The position numbers were made by a program, and so were the translations under genes. A DNA stretch of 64,000 bases from Aquimonas voraii. Its GTDB lineage: Bacteria; Pseudomonadota; Gammaproteobacteria; Xanthomonadales; Xanthomonadaceae. This document shows, piece after piece, positions 1-10,151 of the stretch; positions within the stretch are counted from its first letter, which is position 1; the number at the start of each line of letters is the position of its first letter. The stretch spans positions 62,001 through 126,000 of the forward strand of contig NZ_FNAG01000006.1 in assembly GCF_900101825.1 (NCBI RefSeq), read 5' to 3'. Under the pieces are notes generated by a model, which was not told where the DNA came from, searched no databases, and worked only from the letters and a program-made list of their open reading frames with translations.

Positions 1-787
1 AGGCGTCGCGCAGCGGCAGCGGGGTGACGCCATCAGGCGCCAGGCCGATCAGGTTGCCATGCACGCGCAGGCTGCCGGTGGCCGCGCAGACCTGTGCGCT
101 GCCGCCGCCGGGCAGGCCGTCGACGTCACGACCGCTGCCGGCGATGACATTGCGATCCTCCGGGTTCGGCCCGCCGATCAGCACCTCGCTGGCGGTACAC
201 ACCGACAGCGACAGCACATGGCCGTTGCCGCTGTAGTCGGGCGCAGTGCCGGCCGCGGTGACGCCGAACCAGTTGCCCTGCAGCACGAAGCGCGGCCGCG
301 CGCCCGAAATCATGCCCCCGCTGGGCAGGAACATCGCCACCCCGCGCAAGGTGAACGCACCCTGCCCCTCGAACAGGCGGAAAGAGTTGAAGCCGGGCGC
401 ATTCGTGATCTCGATCCTGAGCTCGGCGTTGTGGGCGCCAGGCGCCGGAATCGTGTTGGGCTGCGCACCCGGCTGGGTGTAGCCATCAATGGTGAGGGGC
501 TGGGTCACGCTGAAGTCGGCGGCAACAGCGATCCGGCATACGCCGGTGCTGGCGCTGCAGCCGGGGTCGGAGAGCGGGATGTCGAAGACGATCTCGTCGG
601 CATCGATCGCGGCATTGGCGCGGGCGATCGCTCCGCGCAACGAGCAGTCTCCGGGCGCCGCGGTACAGGCGGTGAGGCCGGCGCTGTCGCTGCTGCTGTC
701 GACCGTGAAGACCGCAGCCTGCGCGGACGCATGGACGAGGCAGAACAGCGAGGCCAGCAGGACAGGCGGCAGCAGTGGGCGGTTCAT
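1..787 (-). CDS. CSLREA-domain secreted beta-helix protein (3' end outside window)
   Basis: Read directly from the reverse strand; the frame stays open from an ATG at 787 to the left edge (262 codons), so the C-terminus is missing. Residues 1-24 form a signal peptide (MNRPLLPPVLLASLFC followed by an ASAQA cleavage site). The mature N-terminus runs FTVDSSSDSA and then CSLRGAIARANA at about residues 48-59, the signature of the CSLREA domain found at the start of secreted right-handed beta-helix proteins. Further on, phrases such as IDGYTQPGAQPNT and LQGNWFGVTAAG are typical of the helical coils of this class. Such proteins are exported and often surface-bound; no enzymatic residues are evident. 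It lies upstream of an ELWxxDGT-repeat gene on the same strand but with 121 bp between them. Confidence 0.8.
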   Translation of the reverse strand, partial: MNRPLLPPVLLASLFCLVHASAQAAVFTVDSSSDSAGLTACTAAPGDCSLRGAIARANAAIDADEIVFDIPLSDPGCSASTGVCRIAVAADFSVTQPLTIDGYTQPGAQPNTIPAPGAHNAELRIEITNAPGFNSFRLFEGQGAFTLRGVAMFLPSGGMISGARPRFVLQGNWFGVTAAGTAPDYSGNGHVLSLSVCTASEVLIGGPNPEDRNVIAGSGRDVDGLPGGGSAQVCAATGSLRVHGNLIGLAPDGVTPLPLRDA

Positions 788-908
788 GGCGGGTCACCGA
801 GGAGGCAATGAGGCATGCGGTCATCGGGGGTCACGCAAGAGCGCCCCGATTTCTGCCATGCCCCGTGGGGATTCGCGCTGCGCGCCCATGTCGACCTCTG
901 CGCTTGCA

Positions 909-3695
909 CTACTCGAAGCCGTTGTCGAACACCCGGCTGAAGTCCGGCACCTGCAGCCGGTACAGCTCCTCGCCGACCGCACCGCGCGCAGTGAACAGCA
1001 CGCGTCCGCCGACGCGCCGCAGAGCGAAGGGATTGCTGCTCGCCGGACCTTGGGCGAGATCGCCGCCCACCAGGTCCAGCAGCTGACCGTTCAGCAGCAG
1101 GCGCAGCTCGCGACCGTCGTTGACGGGCGCACTGCGATGCGCGGCGAACACGAGGGCGCCGCCGTCCAGCGCCACCGCCTCGCGCCCCACCGCCTGCAGG
1201 GTCTGGGCGGCGCTGTCGTAGGCGCAGCGGGTGCCGGCTTCGCTGCCATCGCTTTCAAACAGGGCGCAGCCGGGCTGCTGCGAGCTCACCGCGCTGAAGT
1301 AGACCCGACCGTTGGCCTGCGCCAGCACGCCGTGCAGGCTGGTGTCACCGAAGGCGTTGCCGGGGCCGGCGAACAGATCGATCACGCGGCGGGTGCCGGC
1401 CAGCGTGCCGTCGCTGACGTACAGCTCGCGGCCGTGGCTGACGCTGAAGGCGGTGAAGAAGACCCGCCGCCCATCGCTGACGAAATCCTGCGGAAAGCTC
1501 GCCGGCGGGCCGGGGTTGATGTCGAGCAGGCGCTGCGTGCCCTGGCCGGTGCCGTCGCTGACCCAGAGCTCCTCTCCGAACACGCCGTCGTCCGCACGGA
1601 ACACCACCAGATCGGGCAGACCCGCGCGCCCGCTCAGCGTTATGAGCTCGCCCGGCCGGCTGGACTCGGCGCCGGGGCGGATATCGCGCACCAGGCTCGG
1701 CGCGTCGTTGGCGTCGAGCGCGAACAACTCCATCTCCGAGCTGGCCGTCTTGGCTACGAACAGCAGGCGCGAACCCACGGCCGCAAGCAGTCTGCGGTTA
1801 CTGAAACAGAGGTTCTGCACCCGCCGATCACCGGGCTGCGAGAGATCGGTCACCACCGCTGTGCCGGCGGCGGTGCCGTCGCTGCGGGCGATCTCGACAT
1901 CGCCGAAGCTGTTGTTGTCGGTGGTGGCCAGGAAATAGACGGCGCCGTTGCGCTCGACATAGCACTCCAGCGCATCGGTCACCGCGGGCAGGCCAAGGCT
2001 CTCGCTCTGCCCCGCGGCGGTGCGGGTCATCAGCACGCTCTGTGCACCCGTGTGCCAGAAGCGCCCGAGACGCTCGCCGATCAGGTCGGACATGTCCGGC
2101 CGCGGCACGGGCGGCGAGAGATCGGCGGCGTCGAGCTCGAAGTTGAGACGCTGGCTGCCGTCGAACGCCGAGACGAAGGCGCGATCGCCGAAGCTCGCCA
2201 CCATCCTGACCTGGCTGTCGCCGACCGCCGCGCGGAAGCTGCCCAGCGGCAGCGTGCCCACGCCGAGCCCGCTGCTGAACCAGGGGTCGCCGTCGTTGAT
2301 GTTGGCGTTGCCGGGCGCGTGCGCGAACATCACCGTGGTGCCGCTGCTGGCCATGACACGGATGAAGCCCGGCTGGCTGAGCGCGCTGCCGCTGATGTCG
2401 AGGGTGCCGGCCGCGGTGCCATCGCTGACCCAGAGCCGGGCCGCACCGCCCAGCGCGGGGTTGGGAAACGCCATGAACACGCGGGTGCCATTGCCGCTCA
2501 GCAGGCGGCTGAAGCCGCTGACCACGGCAGGCACTCCCTGGCTGCCGTTGACCAGCTCCTTCAGCAGCGTCGTACCGGCGGCGGTGCCGTCGCTGACGTG
2601 CAGCTCGCGACCCACGCCGCTGGCAAGACCGGTGAACAGCAGCCGGTTGCCCAGACTGATGAGCGCCTCGGGCGAACTGCTCGACAGCAGCAGCGTACCG
2701 GCGGGGCTGCCGTCGGTGACCTTGAGCTGGCTGCCGCGCACGTAGAACAGGCGGAACAGCGGTGCATTGAAGGTCAGCTGGCCCATGGCGAAACTTCCGC
2801 CTGAGCTGTCGAGCAGCTGCGAGCTGGCGGCGCTGTTGCCGAACACGCGCAGCTCGGAGAGGTTCTGGACGAAGTCGCTGAGCACGAAATAGGTGTTGGG
2901 GCCCAGTGCGACGAACTCGGAAATCCTCCGGTTGGGCCCGAGGTCGAGGCCCCCCACGCCGCTGGTCCCCGAGGGTGCGCCGCTGCTGCTGGCATAGCTC
3001 AGCAGGCGCAGCTCGGTGCCACCGCCGGGCCCGACGGCGAGCAGGCAGATCTGGCTGGTGGAGCACAGCTGCACCTGACCGGGATTGGACGAACCCGGTC
3101 CCGCCACGAGGTCGGCTTCCAGCTGCACGCTGCCGCCGGCGAGGCGCCAGAGCTCACGGCCGACATCGGAACGCGTGGCGGTGAAGAAGGTGCGCGCGAC
3201 GGGGCCGCCGCCGGCACTGAAGCTGACCCGGCGGAAGGCCTCGGGCCGCGAAGAGCCGGCGCCGGGTTCGATGTCGGCGACCAGCTGCGGGGAGCTGGCG
3301 GCCGCGGCCAGCGACCACAGCTCGACGCCGGTACGACCGTCGTTGCCGGTGAAGTACAGGGTCGACCCTTCGATGTGGAAGTTGGGCCCGATCGGAAAGC
3401 CGTCGCACACCCCCGGGCAGAGGTCGAAGAACAGGCGCGTGTTCTGCGGCGTGCCATCGGTCTCCCAGAGCTCGGTGCCATGTTCAGCGGTGCGCTGGGT
3501 GAACAGGTAGCGACCGCCGAAGCTCACCGCGCCGCTGAACTGCCCGCCGGTACCGCCGACCTGGGAGGCATTGGGGCCAGTGTTGAAGTCGGCGCGCAGA
3601 TCGACAGCAGACTGTGCCGCGACGGGCGCGCAGACGACCCAGGCCAGGGCAAGGACCCACAGGCGCGCGCAGGCGCGGGTGGAGGCAGCAGTCAT
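909..3695 (-). CDS. Secreted ELWxxDGT-repeat protein with C-terminal FDNGFE tag
   Basis: 928 residues. The start is placed at the ATG at 3695 because a signal peptide follows (Arg-rich start, [19 protein letters not shown]); the longer upstream frame runs through the 31-bp tandem repeats and is not believable. The body consists of repeated segments of the form [12 protein letters not shown] (for example near residues 60, 110, 310, 670 and 720), the ELWxxDGT repeat (TIGR04534-type) of secreted proteins thought to form propeller-like or extended repeat folds. The protein ends SRVFDNGFE, a tail shared with three other exported proteins here. Role unknown; extracellular or outer-surface location is inferred from the signal peptide and repeats. 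Confidence 0.85.
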   Translation of the reverse strand: MTAASTRACARLWVLALAWVVCAPVAAQSAVDLRADFNTGPNASQVGGTGGQFSGAVSFGGRYLFTQRTAEHGTELWETDGTPQNTRLFFDLCPGVCDGFPIGPNFHIEGSTLYFTGNDGRTGVELWSLAAAASSPQLVADIEPGAGSSRPEAFRRVSFSAGGGPVARTFFTATRSDVGRELWRLAGGSVQLEADLVAGPGSSNPGQVQLCSTSQICLLAVGPGGGTELRLLSYASSSGAPSGTSGVGGLDLGPNRRISEFVALGPNTYFVLSDFVQNLSELRVFGNSAASSQLLDSSGGSFAMGQLTFNAPLFRLFYVRGSQLKVTDGSPAGTLLLSSSSPEALISLGNRLLFTGLASGVGRELHVSDGTAAGTTLLKELVNGSQGVPAVVSGFSRLLSGNGTRVFMAFPNPALGGAARLWVSDGTAAGTLDISGSALSQPGFIRVMASSGTTVMFAHAPGNANINDGDPWFSSGLGVGTLPLGSFRAAVGDSQVRMVASFGDRAFVSAFDGSQRLNFELDAADLSPPVPRPDMSDLIGERLGRFWHTGAQSVLMTRTAAGQSESLGLPAVTDALECYVERNGAVYFLATTDNNSFGDVEIARSDGTAAGTAVVTDLSQPGDRRVQNLCFSNRRLLAAVGSRLLFVAKTASSEMELFALDANDAPSLVRDIRPGAESSRPGELITLSGRAGLPDLVVFRADDGVFGEELWVSDGTGQGTQRLLDINPGPPASFPQDFVSDGRRVFFTAFSVSHGRELYVSDGTLAGTRRVIDLFAGPGNAFGDTSLHGVLAQANGRVYFSAVSSQQPGCALFESDGSEAGTRCAYDSAAQTLQAVGREAVALDGGALVFAAHRSAPVNDGRELRLLLNGQLLDLVGGDLAQGPASSNPFALRRVGGRVLFTARGAVGEELYRLQVPDFSRVFDNGFE

Positions 3696-3740
3696 GGCAG
3701 TTCCTGACGATGGTCGCGATCCGTCCTGCCGGGGGTCACG

Positions 3741-3920
3741 CAAAACCGCTTGCGGTTTTGCCAGATAGAAGGCGCACCGCTTGCGGTTTTGCCAATGAGA
3801 AGAGACACCGCTTGCGGTTTTGCCAGATAGAAGGAGCACCGCTTGCGGTTTCGCCGGAGAGAAGAGACACCGCTTGCGGTTCGGCCAGACCAAAGGGGCA
3901 GCGCTCGCGGTCTGGCCAAG
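3741..3920. repeat. 31-bp tandem repeat array with palindromic core
   Basis: About 5.8 units with an exact 31-bp period; the core CCGCTTGCGG starts at 3746, 3777, 3808, 3839 and 3870, and a degraded form GCGCTCGCGG starts at 3901. Each core is a small inverted repeat (CCGC-TT-GCGG), and the left-most unit extends to a GCAAAACCGC/GCGGTTTTGC hairpin. The units decay from left to right. The array fills the divergent intergenic region between the ELWxxDGT gene and the DUF808 gene. There are no unique spacers, so it is not a CRISPR array. The remaining 170 bases up to 4087 show nothing recognisable. Confidence 0.9.
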
Positions 3921-4087
3921 GACAGGTGCGGCATCGCGAGCCCTTTCGCCCGCACTCGGGTGTCCGCAGCGGATGGCCTGGCGCGGCCCCGGGCGGCGAC
4001 CTGCCGCGACGGACTGCGCTGCAGTCACCGCCACGGCGAACGCCCTACACTGCGCGCCTTCCTCACAGAACATCGACGACGCCCGCC

Positions 4088-4999
4088 ATGGCCGGATCCA
4101 GCCTGTTCGCCCTGATCGACGACATCGCCAGCCTGCTGGACGACGTCGCCGCGATGACCAAGCTCGCCACCAAGAAAACCGCCGGCGTGCTGGGCGACGA
4201 CCTTGCGCTCAACGCCCAGCAGGTGACGGGTGTCAGCGCCGATCGCGAGCTGCCGGTGGTGTGGGCGGTGGCCAAAGGTTCGCTGGTGAACAAGGCGATC
4301 CTGGTGCCGGCGGCGCTGGCGATCAGCGCCTTCCTGCCCTGGGCGATCGTGCCGCTGCTGATGCTGGGCGGTGCCTTCCTCTGCTTCGAGGGCGTCGAAA
4401 AGCTGGTGCACAAGTGGCTGCATCGCGCCGAGGTCGAGGCCGAACACCAGGCGCGTATCGACGCGGTCGCCAATCCCGAGGTCGATCTGGTGGCCTTCGA
4501 GCGCGACAAGATCAAGGGCGCCGTGCGTACCGACTTCGTGCTCTCGGCCGAGATCATCGTGATCGCGCTGGGCACCGTGGCCACCGCCAGCTTCAGCCGC
4601 CAGCTCGGCACCCTGGTGGGCATCTCGCTGGTGATGACGATCGGTGTCTATGGCCTGGTCGCCGGCATCGTCAAGCTCGACGACCTCGGCCTGTACCTGA
4701 CCCGGCGCGCGTCAGCGGCCAAGCAGGCGATCGGCCGCGGCATCCTCGCCGCCGCGCCTTGGCTGATGAAGTTCCTGTCGGTGGCCGGCACCGCGGCGAT
4801 GTTCCTGGTCGGCGGCGGCATCCTCGTCCACGGCATCGGCCCCCTGCACCACTGGGTACAGGCGACCCTGCCCGCGCTCGGCGGCTTCGCGCTGCCGGCC
4901 GAAATGGCCATCAACGCCGGCGTCGGCATCGCCGCAGGATCGGTGCTGGTGGCGCTGTGGATGGGGGTGCAGAAGCTGCGCGGCGGCGCGGCGCACTGA
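4088..4999 (+). CDS. DUF808 (YedI-like) inner-membrane protein
   Basis: 303 residues, close to the usual DUF808 length. The N-terminus ([38 protein letters not shown]) matches the conserved start of the DUF808/YedI family, including the [13 protein letters not shown] block. Hydrophobic segments are visible at about residues 72-100, 157-205, 225-262 and 275-297, consistent with a polytopic inner-membrane protein. The family has no established biochemical function. The start ATG at 4088 is the only one giving the conserved N-terminus. It is divergent from the ELWxxDGT gene and convergent with the large secreted gene, so it is probably a single-gene unit. Confidence 0.9.
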   Translation: MAGSSLFALIDDIASLLDDVAAMTKLATKKTAGVLGDDLALNAQQVTGVSADRELPVVWAVAKGSLVNKAILVPAALAISAFLPWAIVPLLMLGGAFLCFEGVEKLVHKWLHRAEVEAEHQARIDAVANPEVDLVAFERDKIKGAVRTDFVLSAEIIVIALGTVATASFSRQLGTLVGISLVMTIGVYGLVAGIVKLDDLGLYLTRRASAAKQAIGRGILAAAPWLMKFLSVAGTAAMFLVGGGILVHGIGPLHHWVQATLPALGGFALPAEMAINAGVGIAAGSVLVALWMGVQKLRGGAAH

Positions 5000-5026
5000 G
5001 GCCCGCGCGCCGCGCACTTCCGCCCG

Positions 5027-8000
5027 CTACCCCTCCGGCGCCTGCATGACATAACCCGCCGTCGCTGCGGCCGGCGGCTCGTCGACGCGCTCGAAGCCGT
5101 TGGCGAACACACCAGTCGGCGCACGCATGTCGCGCACCGCCACCGCCGCCGGGCCCGGCGCCGATTCGATGCCCGCGTCGGTCAGCGCGGTGACGCGATA
5201 CCAGTGGGTGCGGCCCTCGGCGCCGGTGAAGTCGATGAAGGCCGGCACGAAGCTCGAGCCCACCGGCGTCCAGTCCTGCTCGCCGGCGGCGTTGGCGGGA
5301 TTGGCCCGCCAGATGCGCCAGGCGCTGACGCGAGCGTCGGTCGCCGCCGGCCATTCCAGCAGCACGTGGCGATCGCGCTGGCGCACTTCGACCTCGGGCA
5401 GGCCGGGCACTTCGAGCGCGCCGATGTCGGCGCTGCCGACATCGTTGGCACCGTCGGCATCGGCCTGGGTGCCGAGCTGCACGCGCACGAACAGCCGCCG
5501 CGTTTCATCGCGACCGAACTGCGCGGGCACGGCCACCTGCAGATCCACCAGCGCCTGACCGCCCGGCCCGAAGGCATTCAGATCCGTGCGGCCGGCGAAC
5601 TCGCCAACCCCGGGCTCGGCGTCCCAGGCGGCCTCGATCCGCAGCGCCTCGCCGCCGGCCGCGCCCTGCCAGGGCTTGCCGCGGGCGCGCAGGGCCGCCT
5701 GCACGCGGATCGTGCCGCCGGGCTGCAGCACGGTATCGACGGGCAGGACGGCTTCCACCGCGAAATCGGGCGCATCGGCCAGGCTGAGCAGCTGCAGGCT
5801 GCCCTCGACCGGCGTGCTCTTGAGGGTCGGACGCAGCGGCTCGAAGGCCAGACTCTTTTCGAACGCCGCGACGTTGAACACCGGCGCCGCGCTGACGTCG
5901 GCGAGCGCCAGCAGTCCCTGCGTCGCCGGGTTCTGCACCAGCACCGGGTTCATCCACAGCCCGGCGCCATCGCCCAGGGTGAGCAGGGACGTGGGTGCGG
6001 CGTCGAAGCGCGGCACCACGCTGACCAGGCTGCCGGTGCCGGCGAGCATGCCGATCGGGTCGCCGGGGGCCGCGCGCAGGCCCTGCGCGTTCGGGCTGAA
6101 GCCCAGCCCGCGGAAGGCCAGCTGCACGTCGTCGCCGGCGGTACGCAGCAGGGTCGGCGCTTCGGCGCGCAGGCCGCGGCCGAGCGCATCGGTCTGGCGC
6201 TGGCTGGCAAAGCTGCAGCTGTTGCTGCTGCAGGTACCGAGCGCACTCCACAGCTCGGCCTGGTTGCCGATCTGCGCCGCCCCGGCCGGGTGTGCCGTGA
6301 ACGCCAGCACCGGCCGGCCCTGGGCATCGCTGGTCAGCGCCTGCCAGACCACGCCCTCGGGCGCGCCGCCGACCGGCGCCGGCACGCCGCCGGGCAGCAC
6401 GCGATACATCAGCTGGCGCGTGGCCTGCGCGGCCAGGCTGCGGCCGCCGGCGCGGGTGAAGCTGACGATCGGCACGCCGTTGGCATAGGTCGCACGCGCG
6501 TGCATATCGCTGCCGGCACCGGGCTCGGCGACGCGCGCCGGCGCGGTCCAGGCGCCGTTGCGGAAGAAGGCGTGCCAGACCTCGAAACGGAAGCCGAACA
6601 GATCGGCGCCGGCATCGCGCGTCCACACCGCCAGCACTTCGCCGCCGGTCGGGCAGCCGCTGCTGCCGGCGGGACAGGCCGCGAGGCTGACCTGCCCTTC
6701 GCCGCCCGCGCCGGGCGCGGTGAGGTTCTGCGCCGCGCCCCAGCTGCCGTTCTGCAGCCGACGGAACGCGAGATGTCGGCTGGCGGTGGCAGCCTGCAGG
6801 CTGGCGGCGCGGAAGGCGCTTTCCGACAGCGATGAACGCTCGTAGACCAGCAGCGCCTGGCCGGGCGCGTGGTAGGCCAGCTGCGGTGCGCTGGCGCCGA
6901 CCGCAGCGCCCAGATCGACCGGCGCCGCGAAACCGCCGCCCTGCCAGGGGCGGAACTGCACCCGGCCCTCGCGCGCCTCGGCCAGCCCCCCCTGGCCCAG
7001 CGCATCGAAGGCCGCGCTGACCGGCGCCAGCCGGGTGATGCCCAGCGCTGCCAGCCGCGTCGAGGCCTCGGACTTCACACTGCCCAGGTCCGGGATCTGG
7101 CAGCTGTTGTTGGGCTCGCGCTCGTCGATCGGCACTGCCGTGTCGCCGAACTCCACGCACAGCGGGCACAGGCCGACGCTGACGTCGTAGCGCACCTGCA
7201 TGCGGAAGCGGAAACAGGGCTCGCTCTGCGCAGGGTCGAGCCGGCCGTTCACCACCGTCACCGGCATCGCCACGCCGAAGCTCGGGGTGAAGCCCGCGGT
7301 CATGTCGACCAGGCCCAGCACCGCGCTGAAGTTGAAGAAGGCATCGATGGCGCCGCCCACCGAAGGCTGGGTCTTCAGCAGGCTGGCCAGCTGGCCGGTT
7401 TCCAGATCCAGCTCGGCCTGCATCTGCACCAGCAGGTCGGCCCAGAAGCGGGCGTCGATACCGAAGGTGGCGGCAGCGATCGGCGGCACGCCCCAGGCGA
7501 AGCGGAACACCGGCATCCAACCCGTATCGAGGATGCGCTCAGGCCCGATCGTCTCGCTGTAGGCCAGGCCTGACCGGGTCGCACTGCGCGGCTCGGCCTC
7601 GCGATTGACCGTGCGGTTTTCGCTTTCACCGACGCGCACGAAGCTGGTCTGGCCGTTGGCATCGAGACTGCCGCTCAGGCGCTCCTCGCCCTGGCTGCGG
7701 TTCTCGAGCGTCGGCATCTCCTGCGGCGGCGTGGCGTTCACCGCCACCGGATCCGGCCGCACGGTCATCTGCAGGTGGGCGCGCGCCGGCGTCCACTGCG
7801 CGAGGCTGCGGCTCAGCATGTCTTCCGGCGGCTGCCGCCACCACAGCGGCGGCGGGCGGGTTTCCAGCTTGAAGCGGTACTCGCCGAAGGCACTGGCCGG
7901 CGTGCCCTGCACGCGGATGCGGTAGCGATCGACGCCCCAGGGGCTGCGGTGGAAGCCCGGCAGCTTGACCTCGAACTCGGTGTCGCCGGGGCCGGCGCAG

Positions 8001-9907
8001 GCCTGCGAGGGGCTGACCGGAAAGCTGCCGAGGGTCTGCTCGACCCACTGGTTCTGCGCATTGCGCACCCACTTCGACAGTAAGGCCGACTGCACCACGC
8101 CGAACAGCCCCTGATCGAGGGTGAAACGGACCGGCAGGTCACCAGCGATATTCAGGCCCTGCGCATCATTGAACGCGCTGCCCGGGAAGGTGGTGATTGG
8201 GCCCCAGGTCGCCAGGCCGGCGGCGTCGACGCTGCGCGGCAGGCCGCCGATGTCGGGATCGAGCGGCAGGCTGATGGTGCCGCTGTAGGGTCGCAGCGTG
8301 TAGACCAGCAGCGGGTTGAAACCCAGCGGGTTGGTGCACTCGAAATACTCCAGCGAGTCGCCGCCGCAGAAGGTGCCGCCACCGTGCTGGTAGATGATCG
8401 GATACTCGATGCCCTGGGCGATGCCGCCGTCGGCGTTCGCGGTATAGCCCACGGTGAGCCCCGAAGCGCGCAGCAGGATCAGGCTCTCCAGCGGCGCATT
8501 GTCACCGGGGCCGGACGTGTTGCCGTCATTCGCCTGCTGGCCGAGGTGCCGGGCCGAGGCGGCCACCAACTCGGTGAAGGTGAGGGTGACGGTGACCTCG
8601 CCGTTGGCGTCGGTCTCGCCGCGCCAGAGCGTGACCGGGCACTGGCCGAGGATGCGCGCGTAGAGGGCGGGTGCGGTCTGCTGCAGGATCGGCCCGAGCT
8701 GGGCCAGATTGTTCAGCGCCATGCCGGGGTTGGAGGCCGCCACCGGCCGCGTGCCCTTCGGCTCGAGCCCTGCCAACGCGCGTCCCGGCTCACGCGGCAG
8801 GATGCTGCCGACGTTGCCATCGATGGTGACGATGCCGCCCTGGATCGGCTGGCCGTCGGGCGTGCGCAGACGCACCCGGAACTGCACCGGATCGCCCTCG
8901 GCCGGCAAGTTGACGCTGCCGGCGGGCAGGCTGAAGGGCCCGCGGCTCGGGCTGCGCGGCGAGGGCGGATCGGGCTCGGTGAACACGATGTCGGTCTGGC
9001 CCTGGCCGCTGGCCGGCAGCTGCAGCGGCAGGCCACTCCAGATCGAGCGCACCCAGCCACGGATGGCGAAGCTGCCGTCGGCAGCGACCACGCCGCGACC
9101 GTCATCGAGCGGTAGCACGCGACCATCCGGCAGGCGCAGGTTCAGCCGCGCGCGCAGGCCGGCAGGGCTGCCCTGGCGCAGCTCCAGACGGCCGCTGACG
9201 GTGAAGGCCTCGCCGATACGCAGATTCGCGGGCAGGCCGGCCAGGTTCAGCACCCGCGCCGGCGCGCTGAAGCCCGCGGCCAGCACGCGCACGCTGCCAT
9301 CGCCGGCGGCGATCACCTGCGCACCTTCGAGCTGCTCGACGCGCAGGCTGGCGTTGCCACCGGTCGGCGTCGCCGCCGGCAGGCGCAGATCGACCGCCGC
9401 CGTGGCCGCACCGCCGTCGAGCAGCTCGGGGCCGAACACGCGCTGGCCGTTGATGCGGACCTGGGTCGGCGCCGGGCGCAGGCCGCTCAGGGCAAGCCGC
9501 AGCGCGTCGCCCGGCCGCAGCGGATCGGGGGTCGCAGTGAGGCCGAGCGGCGCGCCCACGGTCAGCGCGCGGCTGAACACCTGGGCGCCATTGCTGTTGT
9601 CATCGAGGGTGAGCGTGTAGCTGCCCGGGGCGATCGCACCCAACGCCAGCGAAGCGCGGACGCTGCCGTCGGTGCCGGTGTTCAGCGCGCCCGACTGCAG
9701 CAGCACCGCACCGGCGGTGCGCAGGCGGAAGCGGTAGCTGCCGGCCGCCGGCGGCACCGCCGCCAGGCTGAGCGTGGACTGCGGCGTCGGCAGCGCCGGC
9801 GTCACCGCGATCTGCGCCCAGGCCGGGATGGCCAGCAGCGCCAGCACGAGAGTCAGCAGGCTCCGCGCGGCGCGGCAGGCGGCTAAGCGTGGAAGGAGAA
9901 CATGCAT
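5027..9907 (-). CDS. Very large secreted protein with C-terminal Fn3-like domain and FANGFE motif
   Basis: 1626 residues from the ATG at 9907, chosen because it is followed by a clear signal peptide (SLLTLVLALLAIPAWA-QIAV). The longer upstream frame runs through a palindromic repeat and is rejected. The N-terminal third looks like tandem Ig-like beta modules (for example near residues 100-270 and 310-400). A long central part has Trp- and Pro-rich segments without a family I recognise, followed by repeats of short beta strands (about 1000-1400). Residues about 1495-1590 resemble a fibronectin type III domain (VLLEWPAA, WRIWRAN, YRVTALTDAG). The motif PTGVFANGFE then follows at about 1597-1606, with a 20-residue tail after it. 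Likely a secreted or surface adhesin-like protein; function unknown. It sits downstream of the sigma-factor gene, separated by a palindromic element. Confidence 0.8.
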   Translation of the reverse strand: MHVLLPRLAACRAARSLLTLVLALLAIPAWAQIAVTPALPTPQSTLSLAAVPPAAGSYRFRLRTAGAVLLQSGALNTGTDGSVRASLALGAIAPGSYTLTLDDNSNGAQVFSRALTVGAPLGLTATPDPLRPGDALRLALSGLRPAPTQVRINGQRVFGPELLDGGAATAAVDLRLPAATPTGGNASLRVEQLEGAQVIAAGDGSVRVLAAGFSAPARVLNLAGLPANLRIGEAFTVSGRLELRQGSPAGLRARLNLRLPDGRVLPLDDGRGVVAADGSFAIRGWVRSIWSGLPLQLPASGQGQTDIVFTEPDPPSPRSPSRGPFSLPAGSVNLPAEGDPVQFRVRLRTPDGQPIQGGIVTIDGNVGSILPREPGRALAGLEPKGTRPVAASNPGMALNNLAQLGPILQQTAPALYARILGQCPVTLWRGETDANGEVTVTLTFTELVAASARHLGQQANDGNTSGPGDNAPLESLILLRASGLTVGYTANADGGIAQGIEYPIIYQHGGGTFCGGDSLEYFECTNPLGFNPLLVYTLRPYSGTISLPLDPDIGGLPRSVDAAGLATWGPITTFPGSAFNDAQGLNIAGDLPVRFTLDQGLFGVVQSALLSKWVRNAQNQWVEQTLGSFPVSPSQACAGPGDTEFEVKLPGFHRSPWGVDRYRIRVQGTPASAFGEYRFKLETRPPPLWWRQPPEDMLSRSLAQWTPARAHLQMTVRPDPVAVNATPPQEMPTLENRSQGEERLSGSLDANGQTSFVRVGESENRTVNREAEPRSATRSGLAYSETIGPERILDTGWMPVFRFAWGVPPIAAATFGIDARFWADLLVQMQAELDLETGQLASLLKTQPSVGGAIDAFFNFSAVLGLVDMTAGFTPSFGVAMPVTVVNGRLDPAQSEPCFRFRMQVRYDVSVGLCPLCVEFGDTAVPIDEREPNNSCQIPDLGSVKSEASTRLAALGITRLAPVSAAFDALGQGGLAEAREGRVQFRPWQGGGFAAPVDLGAAVGASAPQLAYHAPGQALLVYERSSLSESAFRAASLQAATASRHLAFRRLQNGSWGAAQNLTAPGAGGEGQVSLAACPAGSSGCPTGGEVLAVWTRDAGADLFGFRFEVWHAFFRNGAWTAPARVAEPGAGSDMHARATYANGVPIVSFTRAGGRSLAAQATRQLMYRVLPGGVPAPVGGAPEGVVWQALTSDAQGRPVLAFTAHPAGAAQIGNQAELWSALGTCSSNSCSFASQRQTDALGRGLRAEAPTLLRTAGDDVQLAFRGLGFSPNAQGLRAAPGDPIGMLAGTGSLVSVVPRFDAAPTSLLTLGDGAGLWMNPVLVQNPATQGLLALADVSAAPVFNVAAFEKSLAFEPLRPTLKSTPVEGSLQLLSLADAPDFAVEAVLPVDTVLQPGGTIRVQAALRARGKPWQGAAGGEALRIEAAWDAEPGVGEFAGRTDLNAFGPGGQALVDLQVAVPAQFGRDETRRLFVRVQLGTQADADGANDVGSADIGALEVPGLPEVEVRQRDRHVLLEWPAATDARVSAWRIWRANPANAAGEQDWTPVGSSFVPAFIDFTGAEGRTHWYRVTALTDAGIESAPGPAAVAVRDMRAPTGVFANGFERVDEPPAAATAGYVMQAPEG

Positions 9908-10008
9908 GGTCGTCGCTCCGGGCCCCCATGGCCGCTCCCCTGCAGGAATGCGGCCAGAGGACGAAAGCGAACGCTGACGCCCACACCAACACCAACACCA
10001 ACACCCAA

Positions 10009-10151
10009 TAGGGTGGGCCCTGGCCCACCATGAACTCGAACCACACCCTGCCCGCCCATCCGCGCAGGCCCCTGCGAATCGAGGCGAGAGGCCTGTCCAC
10101 CCACGCAGATGCCGACGTATTCCAGGCCACGGTGGGCCAGGGCCCACCCTA
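10009..10151. repeat. REPIN-like element, inverted pair of GGTGGGCC palindromes (copy 1)
   Basis: Two 21-bp palindromic units in inverted orientation: 10009-10029 (core GGGTGGGCCCTGGCCCACC) and 10131-10151 (its reverse complement), with about 100 bp between. The same arrangement recurs at 17846-18038 and a lone degraded unit at 32419. Both full elements begin TAGGG and end CCCTA. This is the REPIN layout (two inverted REP units acting as one mobile unit). It lies between the sigma-factor gene and the large secreted gene, and its outer end supplies the sigma gene's stop codon. Confidence 0.8.

Noticed and set aside
489-2804. 771-residue open frame antisense to the ELWxxDGT gene
   Set aside because: Its residue composition (Ala, Gly, Arg, His, Gln) is that of a mirror frame in high-G+C DNA; the minus strand has a signal peptide and clear repeats.
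3741-3920. CRISPR array
   Set aside because: The 31-bp units are directly adjacent with no unique spacers, and no cas genes are present.
3696-4073. N-terminal extension of the ELWxxDGT protein
   Set aside because: The extension is encoded by the tandem repeats, while the ATG at 3695 is followed by a good signal peptide.
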